From Romboutsia faecis (GTDB lineage: Bacteria; Bacillota; Clostridia; Peptostreptococcales; Peptostreptococcaceae), in assembly GCF_014323405.1 (NCBI RefSeq), contig NZ_JACRWE010000008.1, forward strand, positions 1 to 64,000: a stretch of DNA of 64,000 bases, read 5' to 3'. How positions within the stretch are numbered: the stretch's first letter is position 1; every line of letters starts with the position of its first letter. Shown here piece by piece: positions 7,921-16,777 of this stretch. Position numbers and translations under genes: made by a program. The notes beneath the pieces are model-generated. The model did not search any database and was not told where the DNA came from. It was given only the letters and a program-made list of their open reading frames with translations.

Positions 7921-9057
7921 ATGACAACAAGGAATATAGACATAAAAGTTAGGAAAAAAGAAAAAATAAAGATTTCTAATATATACGATTTTAAAAAAGA
8001 ATTAAAAAAAGAAGGATATAATTTAAATTATTACGATGAAGAAAAATTCAAAGAAGATATTATAAATATTTTTAAAGTGGATAATACTGTAATAGAACAT
8101 TTATACAAATCTATGGATAAAGAAGAAATAACTTATAGAGCTAACAATGTTAGTCACTTTATTGATTACATGGAAAAAATGGTGTTGTTTGAAAGAGAAC
8201 ACTACAGGTTATGTGAAAAAATAAGTGAGATTAAAAAATTACGAATAGATAGAGTTGAATATGAAAGAAAACCTAATTCTCAAGATAATGTTGAACATAT
8301 ACTTAAAGCTATAGAAGAAATAAAAGATGGTATATCTGGAGTAATCAATAAAAAAGAAAAATGTAGATTAGAATATTTAGAAAATGAAATAGGCAAAAAT
8401 TATCTTTATGCTAAGGATATTGAATTATTAAAAAAAATGATTATGATAAATAAAGAAAATGTAGATGAAAAATATAATGAAATAACTCAAGTTAAAACAA
8501 TATCAATAGACATACCTAAAGAAATAGATAATAATTATATCAAGCCACTAAAGGGCAGTGTAGAGTACCATCAGCACTTGAGTAACAATATACCAAGAAT
8601 GAAACGCCTAGTAAAAAATATGAATAAGTATATTAAAATTGATGAAAAAGATAATTTAACTTTTAAAATAAATCAAAGTAGTGCATTACAAGACTCTATA
8701 AATATAGCGGTAGTAGAATATGATAATAAAGAGTTTAAGGCAATAAGTGGTAGTAATGAAATAAATGATTATTGTAAAGCACCACCATTAGAAAAACAAT
8801 TTTTTAAGAGCAATAAAGTTAACAAGTTAGGAAAATTAGGAACAGGTTATAATAGAGTTAATGATAGTGAAAAAAAGATATTTGAAGAAATTCACAAGCA
8901 AATTAAAGCTAAAAAGCTAAATAACAAGGGAAATCTTACTTTATATAGCAAATGGGAGCCTTGTCCAAGTTGCTATTATGTAATCAATCAGTTTTGTAGA
9001 CAACATCCAGATATAAAAGTACAAGTTAAATATATCAAAAGATATGGCGAAAATTAA
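7921..9057 (+). CDS. Nucleic-acid/nucleotide deaminase-domain protein (BURPS668_1122-like), long helical N-terminus
   Basis: A 378-aa protein with no signal peptide or membrane segment. Residues 1-210 are highly charged and probably helical/coiled-coil. Residues ~250-378 look like a cytidine-deaminase-fold domain of the toxin-deaminase type: a strand pair (INIAVVEYDNKEFKAISGS), then D315-S-E317 in the place of HxE, then E346-P-C348-P-S-C351 as the PCxxC zinc site, followed by INQFCRQHPDIKVQV. Asp in the first motif is known in some families of this superfamily. Relatives are mostly polymorphic toxins, but no export module or adjacent immunity gene is obvious, so a cytoplasmic role (defence, editing) is as likely. 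The next feature is the initiator tRNA. The family assignment is from motifs only. Confidence 0.72.
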   Translation: MTTRNIDIKVRKKEKIKISNIYDFKKELKKEGYNLNYYDEEKFKEDIINIFKVDNTVIEHLYKSMDKEEITYRANNVSHFIDYMEKMVLFEREHYRLCEKISEIKKLRIDRVEYERKPNSQDNVEHILKAIEEIKDGISGVINKKEKCRLEYLENEIGKNYLYAKDIELLKKMIMINKENVDEKYNEITQVKTISIDIPKEIDNNYIKPLKGSVEYHQHLSNNIPRMKRLVKNMNKYIKIDEKDNLTFKINQSSALQDSINIAVVEYDNKEFKAISGSNEINDYCKAPPLEKQFFKSNKVNKLGKLGTGYNRVNDSEKKIFEEIHKQIKAKKLNNKGNLTLYSKWEPCPSCYYVINQFCRQHPDIKVQVKYIKRYGEN

Positions 9058-9119
9058 GCTAGGGAATTATTTAAAACTACGTATAAAAAAATATATATAT
9101 GTTAATAATTATAAAAAGG

Positions 9120-9149
9120 TTGTTATATAGGATTTGTATATGCTACTAT
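9120..9149 (+). promoter_or_regulatory. Promoter of tRNA-fMet
   Basis: TTGTTA (9120-9125), 18-base spacer, TACTAT (9144-9149) with TG one base upstream (extended -10); 24 bases before the mature tRNA. Confidence 0.5.
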
Positions 9150-9173
9150 TATATATATACAAAATAATAACAT

Positions 9174-9249
<76 letters not shown>

Positions 9250-9269
9250 ATTATAAGTATGAATATATG

Positions 9270-9302
9270 GCTCTTATATCTATATGATATAAGAGCTTTT
9301 TT
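9270..9302 (+). terminator. Terminator of tRNA-fMet
   Basis: 11-bp perfect stem GCTCTTATATC / GATATAAGAGC, 5-base loop, then six T. Confidence 0.9.
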
Positions 9303-9315
9303 AATGGAGGATAAC

Positions 9316-9972
9316 ATGACAACAAATAAGAAATCAGAAACAGGGTTAAAATATAATAAAGTACAAAAAATGAATAAAAATTTTATGTACCAAGATTTAA
9401 AAAGAAGTAATTGCTATAACAGTGACTTTTCTAATTCTAACTTTAATTTTACAAGCTTAAGGGGAGCACATTTTAAATCTTGTAACTTCTATGGGTGTAC
9501 ATTTACATTTGCAGAATTTATTGGTAGTAATTTAAAAAAGAGTAGATTTACAAAAGCTAAATTTGAAAATACTGTATTTGAGGGAGTAAATCTTGAAGAT
9601 GTAGATTTTAGCGGAGCAACATTTAAAAACACAATATTTTTAAATACTGATATTTCTAAAGCAAAAAATATTAATATTAAAGAATCTGAAGTTAAAGTTT
9701 TTGATGAAATGCCAAACTTAGAAATAAATGAAAAACTTGAAAATGCTATTAATTTAGCTATGAAAAATGTATATATTAAAAAATCAAGAACATTAGATAC
9801 AAAAGATGGTAGTATAAACAATATCAGTATAATGATACTTTTAGATAACTTTAAAGAACATAGATTAGTACAAGGATTAACGCTTTTAAGTGAGAAAATT
9901 GACAAAGAGTTTTGTACTTTAAGTTATATAATAAAGAGCTTAAAGAGTTATGAATCTCAAGGAATTTTATAA
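9316..9972 (+). CDS. Pentapeptide-repeat protein
   Basis: A 218-aa protein. Residues ~30-115 are tandem pentapeptide repeats of the A(D/N)LXX type with Phe or Leu at the centre (NSDFS NSNFN, RGAHF KSCNF YGCTF, KKSRF TKAKF ENTVF EGVNL EDVDF SGATF), expected to fold as a right-handed quadrilateral beta-helix. The C-terminal ~100 residues are helical and not recognised. The frame is open from 9259, but that part overlaps the tRNA terminator; GGAGG at 9306-9310 fixes the ATG at 9316. Some pentapeptide proteins mimic DNA and protect gyrase, but nothing here shows that function. Confidence 0.88.
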   Translation: MTTNKKSETGLKYNKVQKMNKNFMYQDLKRSNCYNSDFSNSNFNFTSLRGAHFKSCNFYGCTFTFAEFIGSNLKKSRFTKAKFENTVFEGVNLEDVDFSGATFKNTIFLNTDISKAKNINIKESEVKVFDEMPNLEINEKLENAINLAMKNVYIKKSRTLDTKDGSINNISIMILLDNFKEHRLVQGLTLLSEKIDKEFCTLSYIIKSLKSYESQGIL

Positions 9973-9983
9973 ATAGTTTAATT

Positions 9984-10025
9984 AAAGTGCCCAGTATGAT
10001 TATTTACATAGTCAGGGCACTTTTT
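9984..10025 (+). terminator. Terminator after pentapeptide-repeat gene
   Basis: 9-bp stem AAAGTGCCC / GGGCACTTT with a longer loop, then a T tract. Confidence 0.8.
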
Positions 10026-10098
10026 ATATTTTCATAGTTTAACCTTATATATTTATTGGTATAATAAGATAAATACAACATATAGAGGAATAATGATT

Positions 10099-11859
10099 AT
10101 GAAAAAAGACAAAAGACGTATAATAATAGATTTTGAAGTTTTATCAAATGCTAAATTTTGGATGTGTTGTATGAAAGATTACAAAACTCAAAAAGAACAC
10201 ATCATAATAAATGATAGGGATGAATTATTAAGAGTATACAATAAAAATAAAGATTCTGTATGGATAGGGTATAACATAAAAGGATACGATCAATGGATAT
10301 TTAAATCAATAATAATGGGCCTTGATCCATGTAAGGTATCAGATAGTCTTATTGAAAAAAAGATGTCTGGATGGAAAATAGATAGAAGTTTAAATAAAAT
10401 GCAGATGTATATATTTGAGATAAATGATAGCTTTCGTAGCTTGAAGGAGCTGGAATTATTTATGGGGGAAGATATAAGAGAAAGTACTGTTCCCTTTGAT
10501 TTAGATAGATATCCAACCGAGGAAGAGATAAAAGAACTAACAAGTTACTGCTTACACGACGTAAGAATGACTTATAAAGTGTTTAAGGAAGTTTATTACA
10601 AATATGAAGCTCAATTAGGATTAATAGAGTACTTTAACTTAGATGACAGTATGATTAATAAAACTGAAGCTCAGCTAAGTGCATATATATTAGGTGCAAA
10701 AAAGCCTAATTATGATAGAGATGACTCAAAAAACTTCGAAATAATAGAGAATATAAATCTTAGTAAATATAATTATATAAAAGATTGGTATTTAGATTAT
10801 AGCAATAGAGATTTAAAAAATTACTTAAGAACAAATGTATATGGAATTGAAACTGATTTTGGTTGGGGTGGACTTCATTCTGCTAGGAAAAAATACGAAG
10901 CTAATGATTTCATTGTAAATTCAGATGTAAGTTCTTTTTATCCATCTATAATGATAGAATATAATTTATTGAGTAGAAATGTAAAAGATCCATCTAAATA
11001 CAGTCAAATAAGAGATACAAGGATACAGTTTAAAAAAGATAATAATCCTATAGAAAAATCCCTTAAATTAGTTTTAAATAGTGCATATGGTGCATGTATG
11101 GATATTAATAATGAACTTTATGATCCAAGACAAGGTATGTCTATATGTGTAAATGGACAGTTACTATTATTAGATTTAATAGAAAAGGTGGAATTAGAAT
11201 TTAAGGAAGAAGCAGAATTTATTCAAGGTAATACTGATGGAGTTATGTTTAAGTTTAATTCTAAAGAGGCAGTAAATAGATATATAGAAATTTGTAATGA
11301 ATGGTGTAAAAGAACTAAAATGAATCTTGAACATGATTTTATTAAAAAGATAATACAAAAAGACGTAAATAATTATGTTTATATAAAAGAAGATGGAAAA
11401 GTAAAAAGTAAGGGTGCTTACGTTAAAAAACTAAGTATAATAGATAATGATTTACCAATAGTAAATAAAGCTATTAAAGAAAAATTAATAAATGATGTGG
11501 ATGTAGAAACTACCATAAATAATAGCAACAATCTTATAGATTTTCAAAAGTGTGTAAAAATAACAGGAAAGTACTCTCATGCTGTATATGGGATTGAGAA
11601 TATTAGTTTAAAGGTTCTTAGGGTATTTGCTAGTAAATCTAGTTTAGATAACCCTATTATGAAAATGAAATCAGATAATAAACTAGAGAAGATTAGCTAC
11701 ACTCCAGATAGGGTATTTATAGATAATAGCAATATTATAGATAAAGAAGTGCCTCAAAAATTAGATAAAGATTGGTATATAGCTTTAGCTAAAGATAGAT
11801 TGGATAGCTTTGTAAATGAATATAAATTTACATTGTTTGATTATTTAAATTCAATATAG
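10099..11859 (+). CDS. Phage-type family-B DNA polymerase
   Basis: A 586-aa polymerase with both activities. The 3'-5' exonuclease is shown by Exo I D11-F-E13, Exo II GYNIKGYDQW and Exo III YCLHDVRMT. The polymerase domain has motif A D276-VSSFYPS, motif B K323-LVLN-SAYG and motif C N378-T-D380-G where most family-B enzymes have DTDS. Motifs A and B are only ~45 residues apart, so the fingers domain is very short, as I recall for polymerases of some clostridial phages. The protein is smaller than cellular family-B enzymes. AGAGGA at 10084 suits ATG 10099 better than ATG 10093. No other phage genes are nearby. It appears intact. Confidence 0.85.
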   Translation: MKKDKRRIIIDFEVLSNAKFWMCCMKDYKTQKEHIIINDRDELLRVYNKNKDSVWIGYNIKGYDQWIFKSIIMGLDPCKVSDSLIEKKMSGWKIDRSLNKMQMYIFEINDSFRSLKELELFMGEDIRESTVPFDLDRYPTEEEIKELTSYCLHDVRMTYKVFKEVYYKYEAQLGLIEYFNLDDSMINKTEAQLSAYILGAKKPNYDRDDSKNFEIIENINLSKYNYIKDWYLDYSNRDLKNYLRTNVYGIETDFGWGGLHSARKKYEANDFIVNSDVSSFYPSIMIEYNLLSRNVKDPSKYSQIRDTRIQFKKDNNPIEKSLKLVLNSAYGACMDINNELYDPRQGMSICVNGQLLLLDLIEKVELEFKEEAEFIQGNTDGVMFKFNSKEAVNRYIEICNEWCKRTKMNLEHDFIKKIIQKDVNNYVYIKEDGKVKSKGAYVKKLSIIDNDLPIVNKAIKEKLINDVDVETTINNSNNLIDFQKCVKITGKYSHAVYGIENISLKVLRVFASKSSLDNPIMKMKSDNKLEKISYTPDRVFIDNSNIIDKEVPQKLDKDWYIALAKDRLDSFVNEYKFTLFDYLNSI

Positions 11860-11875
11860 GAAAATAATAACTAAT

Positions 11876-11928
11876 ACCCCCCAATAAGATTAGGTAATAA
11901 TAAAATATCTAATCTTATTGGGGGGTAG
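11876..11928. repeat. Perfect 19-bp inverted repeat between convergent genes
   Basis: Arms TACCCCCCAATAAGATTAG (11876-11894) and its exact complement (11910-11928) around a 15-base loop. No proper T tract follows on either strand. Its position between convergent stops suggests a bidirectional terminator, or a mobile or structural element. Confidence 0.7.
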
Positions 11929-11968
11929 AACTTTTGCATGTAAATGAATGCTTTATCAATATATATTT

Positions 11969-13672
11969 TTATACTTTCTCATTTTGAAGGTAATATAAAC
12001 TATAAAAATATCCTTTAAGATCAATTAAGTCATCAAATTTACCTCTTTCAATTATCATACCATCTTTCATTACGATTATTTCATCATAAGAAACTAATAT
12101 ATTTTTTATAAGTTTATGAGTAACTACAATTAAAGTTAAATCATTAATAGATAACAATGAAGATTCTAAATTATAAGCAGTTTCATTATCTAAAGCAGAT
12201 GTTGATTCATCTAAAATTAATAGATTAGTATTATTAATAAGTGAACGTGCAATAGCAATTCTTTGCTTTTCTCCGCCAGATAACTTATTACCATTTTCGC
12301 CAACTGATGAGTTTATTCCATTAGGAAGTGATGATATTAAATTTGAAAGCCCAGATCTGTTACAAATCTCTAGCACTTCTTCATCACTATAATCTGAGTA
12401 TAGTTTTATATTTTCCTTTATTGAATCATCAAACATAAATACATTTTGTTGGATCATAGAAATATTTTTATATAAATCATAACTAAAAATTTTTTGAAGG
12501 TCTTTATTATCAATTAAAATATCACCAGTATAGTTTTTGTAGTATCTCATAAGCAACTTTATTAATGTACTCTTACCAGAACCACTTTCTCCAACAATAG
12601 CATATTTTTTATTTTTTTCAAAATTTATATTAATATTATTTAAAGCTTTTCTTTCATCTGAATAAGAAAAATTTAGATTTTTTACCTCTATATTTTTTTC
12701 GAATTTTTTCAATGAAAGCTCTTCAATATCACTCGAAGAATCAGAAAGTATATCATCTATTTTATCTACTATAAGTGATACAGATTTTATTTGGTTTATT
12801 AAAGAAATACTAATCTTTACAGGTCCTACAATGTGAGTACTAAGTTGAATAATTATTATTGCAGTACCTACAGAAATCTCTCCCTTATTCATAAGATAAC
12901 CACCTAAAATTAGAACTCCTAAGTAGATAGTTACACTAAATGAAAGTGAAAATCCTCTGATTATAGCTTCTAGAATAGAACACTTTTTCTTACTAAATTC
13001 AACTGCATTAGAAGAATTCTTAAATATTGTATTAATTCTATGTCCTATATTAAACCCTTTTATTACTTCAAAGCCAGAAAATAAATCTTTAGTAACTGAA
13101 GTTATATCTTCTAAATTATTAGAAAAATTATTTTTTTCAATAACTAATTTTTTTGAAAGTGCGTTAGGTATTACAAACCCTAATGTACCAAATATTGCTA
13201 TAAAGATTACAATAGTTGGACTTATTGAAAATAAAAATGCCAAAGAGATTGTAAAGGATATAAAAGATGAAATAACTTGGAATATATTATTCAGTAAGCT
13301 ATCCTCAATTATTTTTAAATCATTATAAAGAATAGATATATATTTACCACTATTATCTAGAGAAAAATCTTTTATATCTTTATTAAGTATTTTAGAGAAA
13401 ATATCTGTTCGAAGATAATTAACAGTGTTTTTTATATATGATGACATGACACATCCATCTATATATTCCGTGATAAATAAGATTATTATAAGTGCAATAC
13501 TTGCTATTATAATTGGTACAAACTTATGGATTTCGGCATTTGCAAAAATATCAACTATAAATCCCATTATAAAGTCAAAAGCTATAACTGATAAAGCTGC
13601 TAAGGATATAGTAATTATCCTGGCAAAAAATAATAGTTTGTATTTGAAAATGTAATTCCAAAACTTTTTCAT
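11969..13672 (-). CDS. ABC transporter, fused permease and ATPase (exporter type)
   Basis: A 567-aa half-transporter. The N-terminal ~310 residues hold about six membrane helices of the type I exporter fold. The C-terminal nucleotide-binding domain has Walker A GESGSGKST, signature LSGGEKQRIAIARS, Walker B LLILDES and a switch His (VVTHKL). It should work as a homodimer, since no partner half is adjacent. The frame opens upstream at 13696, but GGAGG followed by TATT puts the start at the ATG ending at 13672. Substrate (lipid, peptide or drug) is not evident. Confidence 0.9.
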   Translation of the reverse strand: MKKFWNYIFKYKLLFFARIITISLAALSVIAFDFIMGFIVDIFANAEIHKFVPIIIASIALIIILFITEYIDGCVMSSYIKNTVNYLRTDIFSKILNKDIKDFSLDNSGKYISILYNDLKIIEDSLLNNIFQVISSFISFTISLAFLFSISPTIVIFIAIFGTLGFVIPNALSKKLVIEKNNFSNNLEDITSVTKDLFSGFEVIKGFNIGHRINTIFKNSSNAVEFSKKKCSILEAIIRGFSLSFSVTIYLGVLILGGYLMNKGEISVGTAIIIIQLSTHIVGPVKISISLINQIKSVSLIVDKIDDILSDSSSDIEELSLKKFEKNIEVKNLNFSYSDERKALNNININFEKNKKYAIVGESGSGKSTLIKLLMRYYKNYTGDILIDNKDLQKIFSYDLYKNISMIQQNVFMFDDSIKENIKLYSDYSDEEVLEICNRSGLSNLISSLPNGINSSVGENGNKLSGGEKQRIAIARSLINNTNLLILDESTSALDNETAYNLESSLLSINDLTLIVVTHKLIKNILVSYDEIIVMKDGMIIERGKFDDLIDLKGYFYSLYYLQNEKV

Positions 13673-13933
13673 AATACCTCCATTGTTTATTAACATATTT
13701 TTATTGAAAAGAATAATAAATAATAAAAGTAGATATACTTTATTACTTACGATATATATAATTATATATAAAATGTATCTTATTACAAAATGTTTTGAGC
13801 AAATAGAGTTAGTTTATAATAGTATTTTTATTTAAATAGATAGAATTTCTAAATCATTGTAAACATTATGCATATGATATGAAAATTGATATAATTAAAA
13901 AAGATAGAAATAACTACCAAGGGGGAAAGATAG

Positions 13934-15019
13934 ATGGAGTTTAAACTTCCAAAATATAATCATCCAAAATTTGATGAAGAAATATTTTTATCTGCACCAA
14001 ATGCAGAGTACAAGATAGTTGAAAAAGATGGAGTAGCACCAGATAATTATCATGCAATGTCTATATTTCCAGAATACTTCAAAATAAATGGAGAATGGAT
14101 ATTAGCTGAAGAAACAAGAATGGACTGTGTTCCAAGAATTAACTTTGAAGGAAAAGTAGAAATAGTAGAATTTAGAGCTTTAAGAGTTGGAGATAAAGTA
14201 ATTGTAGGAAGAACAGAAGATGCTAGTGAGGGGATATACTTACATACATCAGGATTTGAAAAAGAAGTACAAGATAAGGATGTTTTTGCTTTTAGGGGAG
14301 GAAGGTCAAGGGAAACTTCTCAAACTATGGATTATGACAAACTATATGAACTTTTAAAACATGAAAAAGAAAATGGATATGTGGTTTGGGTAATGGGTCC
14401 AGCTGCAGTATTTTCAGAAGGAGCTAGAAATTCCCTTACTAAGTTAATAAATTCTGGGTACGTTGATGCATTTTTAGGTGGAAATGCAGTAGCAACTCAT
14501 GACTTAGAGGCTGGAATATATCACACTGCACTAGGACAAGATATATACACTCAAGAGTCTATAAGAAATGGTCACTATTGTCATTTAGATTTATTAAATA
14601 AAGCAAGGAAATATGGTTCAGTACAAAAATTAATAGAAGAAGAGAATATAAGTTCTGGATTAATTCAATCATGTTATAAGAATAATGTACCAGTAGTATT
14701 AGGTGGATCTATAAGAGATGATGGACCTCTTCCAATAGTAATAGGAGATGTATACCAGGCACAAGATGAAATGAGAAAGCATATAAGAAAAGCAACAACA
14801 GTAATATGCATGGCAACTCAATTACATACAATAGCTACTGGTAATATGACTCCTTCATTTAGAGTAGTTGATGGCAAAGTAAGACCATTGTATTTTTATA
14901 CTATAGATACTTCTGAGTTTGCTGTTAATAAATTAAGAGATAGAGGAAGTTTAGAGGTTATAACTATGATTTCTAATGCTCAAGATTTCTTACAAAGATT
15001 AGCTGATAATTTAGAATAA
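13934..15019 (+). CDS. LOR/SDH-domain protein, archaeal-type ornithine cyclodeaminase family (TIGR00300-like)
   Basis: A 361-aa protein with the signature blocks of the LOR/SDH (TIGR00300) family: VGDKVIVG, GYVVWVMGPAAVFSEGA, GYVDAFLGGNAVATHDLEAG, GGSIRDDGPLPIVIGDVYQAQDEMR, ATQLHTIATGNMTPS and a C-terminal DRGSLEVITMI. Archaeal members and the C-terminal domain of ArgZ/AgrE-type enzymes convert ornithine to proline and ammonia using NAD. In a Stickland-fermenting clostridium this would link arginine/ornithine breakdown to proline. It is monocistronic with AGGGGGAAAG upstream. Enzymatic activity is inferred from family only. Confidence 0.83.
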   Translation: MEFKLPKYNHPKFDEEIFLSAPNAEYKIVEKDGVAPDNYHAMSIFPEYFKINGEWILAEETRMDCVPRINFEGKVEIVEFRALRVGDKVIVGRTEDASEGIYLHTSGFEKEVQDKDVFAFRGGRSRETSQTMDYDKLYELLKHEKENGYVVWVMGPAAVFSEGARNSLTKLINSGYVDAFLGGNAVATHDLEAGIYHTALGQDIYTQESIRNGHYCHLDLLNKARKYGSVQKLIEEENISSGLIQSCYKNNVPVVLGGSIRDDGPLPIVIGDVYQAQDEMRKHIRKATTVICMATQLHTIATGNMTPSFRVVDGKVRPLYFYTIDTSEFAVNKLRDRGSLEVITMISNAQDFLQRLADNLE

Positions 15020-15134
15020 CTATATAATCTACTAATTTAAAGAAGCAATTAAGTATGTATTTTTTATAAACTATTTTTCAAAATTATCATATTATATACT
15101 GGTGACATTGTTACTAGAAAGGATAATATGATTT

Positions 15135-15947
15135 ATGCAAAGTAGAAATTCAAAAAATTATAAAGGTGTAGATGTAAGCCACTGGTCAGGAAATATTGAC
15201 TATAAAAGTGTTTCTGATAGTGGAATTGATATAGTTTATATAAAAGCTAGTGAGGGAAAAAGTTATGTAGATCCAATGCTTAATACTAATTATAAAAATG
15301 CGAAAGCCCAAGGGTTATTAATTGGATTTTATCATTTTTTTAGACCAAGTAATGAATCAGATGCACTTGAAGAAGCTCATCACTTCGTAAATACAATTAA
15401 AGGCTATAAATCAAATTGTAGATTAGCTTTGGATATAGAAGTTAGTAATGGATTAAGTAAATCAACTATAACGAATTTATGTATAAAATTTCTAGAGGAA
15501 GTTAAAAAGCTTACAGGATTAGATGTGGTAGTATACACATATACTTACTTTATAAAAGAAAATTTCAACAAAAAAATTAATGTTTATCCATTATGGGTAG
15601 CACATTATGGAGTTAAAACTCCTGGAAATAATGGTATATGGGACAATTGGATAGGATTTCAGTATTCAGAATCAGGTAGTGTAAGAGGTATGCCAGGAAA
15701 CGTAGATTTAGATGAATTTACATCGGATATATTGTTAGAAAATGAAGATTATTCTGATGAAAATCTAATAGATGACAGTATAAAAAAAGAAGAATATATA
15801 AATTATAAAGTAAAGCCAGGAGATACATTGTCAGAAATAGCTAAGACATATAATACGACAGTAAGTAGTATAGCAAGTTTAAATAAAATATCTAATGTTA
15901 ATTTAATATATGTAAATCAAATTTTGAAAATAAAGAAAATAAAGTAA
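15135..15947 (+). CDS. GH25 lysozyme with C-terminal LysM domain
   Basis: A 270-aa protein. Residues ~10-200 are a GH25 muramidase: [13 protein letters not shown] at the start, [21 protein letters not shown], and the catalytic-region [10 protein letters not shown]. The C-terminal ~45 residues are one LysM repeat ([27 protein letters not shown]) for peptidoglycan binding. There is no signal peptide, as in phage endolysins and mother-cell or lysis-released enzymes. The ATG at 15135 is the only usable start; the nearer ATG at 15128 runs into a stop after five codons. GAAAGGA is ~12 bases upstream, a long spacing. It is not near other phage genes. Confidence 0.9.
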   Translation: MQSRNSKNYKGVDVSHWSGNIDYKSVSDSGIDIVYIKASEGKSYVDPMLNTNYKNAKAQGLLIGFYHFFRPSNESDALEEAHHFVNTIKGYKSNCRLALDIEVSNGLSKSTITNLCIKFLEEVKKLTGLDVVVYTYTYFIKENFNKKINVYPLWVAHYGVKTPGNNGIWDNWIGFQYSESGSVRGMPGNVDLDEFTSDILLENEDYSDENLIDDSIKKEEYINYKVKPGDTLSEIAKTYNTTVSSIASLNKISNVNLIYVNQILKIKKIK

Positions 15948-15956
15948 TATAAATAT

Positions 15957-16009
15957 AAAAAACTCTAGCCATATAACCAAGATTACTAGTTATAAGACTA
16001 GAGTTTTTT
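15957..16009. terminator. Bidirectional terminator
   Basis: Stem AAAAAACTCTAG / CTAGAGTTTTTT, with an internal TATAAC...GTTATA stem, between convergent stops at 15947 and 16011. Confidence 0.85.
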
Positions 16010-16010
16010 A

Positions 16011-16310
16011 TTATCTTTTATTATCGATTATATTATTTATTAGTCCTTTACATCTACCGCAACCAGTACCAGCTGAAGTTGCATTAGAAACTTTTTCTAC
16101 AGTATCAGCTCCGTTTTTAACAGCATTTACGACTTCTTCAATAGATACATTCTTACATCTACACGCATTTTCAAGTATTGATTGTATTTCTTTTGCATGA
16201 TTATCATCTTCAACAGTTATGTTAGTCATATTTTCTATATCTTCTATAGTTCGAGCACCATTTGCCATTGCATTTCTTATTTTTATGTAATCGTCAGTTA
16301 TTATAGCCAT
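16011..16310 (-). CDS. BFD-like [2Fe-2S]-binding domain protein
   Basis: A 99-aa protein. The C-terminal half is a bacterioferritin-associated-ferredoxin-like domain: Cys50-x-Cys52 then, after ~30 residues, Cys84-x-x-Cys87 (TSAGTGCGRC), expected to bind one [2Fe-2S] cluster. The N-terminal half repeats the helical pattern (IRNAMANGARTIEDIENMT resembles VNAVKNGADTVEKVSNAT) but lacks the cysteines, as if the domain had duplicated and decayed. GGAGGG lies 7 bases before the ATG. The role is probably electron transfer or cluster handling; the partner is unknown. Confidence 0.85.
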   Translation of the reverse strand: MAIITDDYIKIRNAMANGARTIEDIENMTNITVEDDNHAKEIQSILENACRCKNVSIEEVVNAVKNGADTVEKVSNATSAGTGCGRCKGLINNIIDNKR

Positions 16311-16457
16311 TATTTTCCCTCCATAATTTTATTATTTAGATAGTTATTAACTGTATTATTTTGTGTTGATTTTTAGATAATATTCAATTATATTTTATCT
16401 ATTCTTACCATGGTGTATACAATAATTAGCAGAAATAATATTAGGATATAGTAATTA

Positions 16458-16559
16458 ATAAAAAAAGTAATTGCCATAGTACCAGAAGTTAAATTATATA
16501 TAACAACTTCAGTGGTAGTTAAAAATGATGAAGGACTAGTAGTATATGTTGAAATATAA
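16458..16559 (+). other. Possible small ORF or gene remnant (33 codons, AUA start)
   Basis: Starting at ATA the frame would give a 33-residue product (IVPEVKLYITTSVVV and NDEGLVVYVEI inside), ending in TAA. Codon use resembles the neighbouring genes. AGGA at 16443-16446 is 11 bases upstream, which is weak. No homologue is recognised. It could be a decayed gene end or chance. Confidence 0.25.
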
Positions 16560-16601
16560 ATTATAAAATGTAAAAAATTTAGAAAATACTATTTACAAAA
16601 A

Positions 16602-16629
16602 TCGACAGTCATGATAAATTAAGTATAAC
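16602..16629 (+). promoter_or_regulatory. Promoter of codBA
   Basis: TCGACA (16602-16607), 16-base spacer, TATAAC (16624-16629). Transcription would begin near 16636, just before the PyrR-binding hairpin. Confidence 0.6.
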
Positions 16630-16643
16630 AAATTTATATAGTA

Positions 16644-16674
16644 CCTTTAATTCAGTTCAGAGAAACTGGCAAGG
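16644..16674 (+). promoter_or_regulatory. PyrR-binding RNA hairpin
   Basis: Lower stem CCTT (16644-16647) pairs with AAGG (16671-16674). Upper stem CAGTT (16653-16657) pairs with AACTG (16664-16668) around the loop CAGAGA. The classic PyrR site is CAGUCC-NGAGA-GGCUG; here C-G pairs are replaced by T-A pairs, keeping the fold. UMP-bound PyrR would stabilise this hairpin and favour the terminator downstream. Confidence 0.72.
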
Positions 16675-16777
16675 ATTTCGGCAGAAAAATAAGTAAAATT
16701 GAGATTAATTATATCTAGTTAAATTTAATGGTAGTTAAGAGCAATACTAAATATAATTTTATCTTAATAAAACTTCT

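Noticed and set aside
9259-9315. Extended N-terminus of the pentapeptide-repeat protein
   Set aside because: This part is the tRNA terminator hairpin; the ribosome site at 9306-9310 supports the start at 9316.
15135-15947. GH25-LysM gene as part of a prophage lysis cassette
   Set aside because: No holin or phage structural genes beside it; probably a cellular autolysin or spore-related enzyme.
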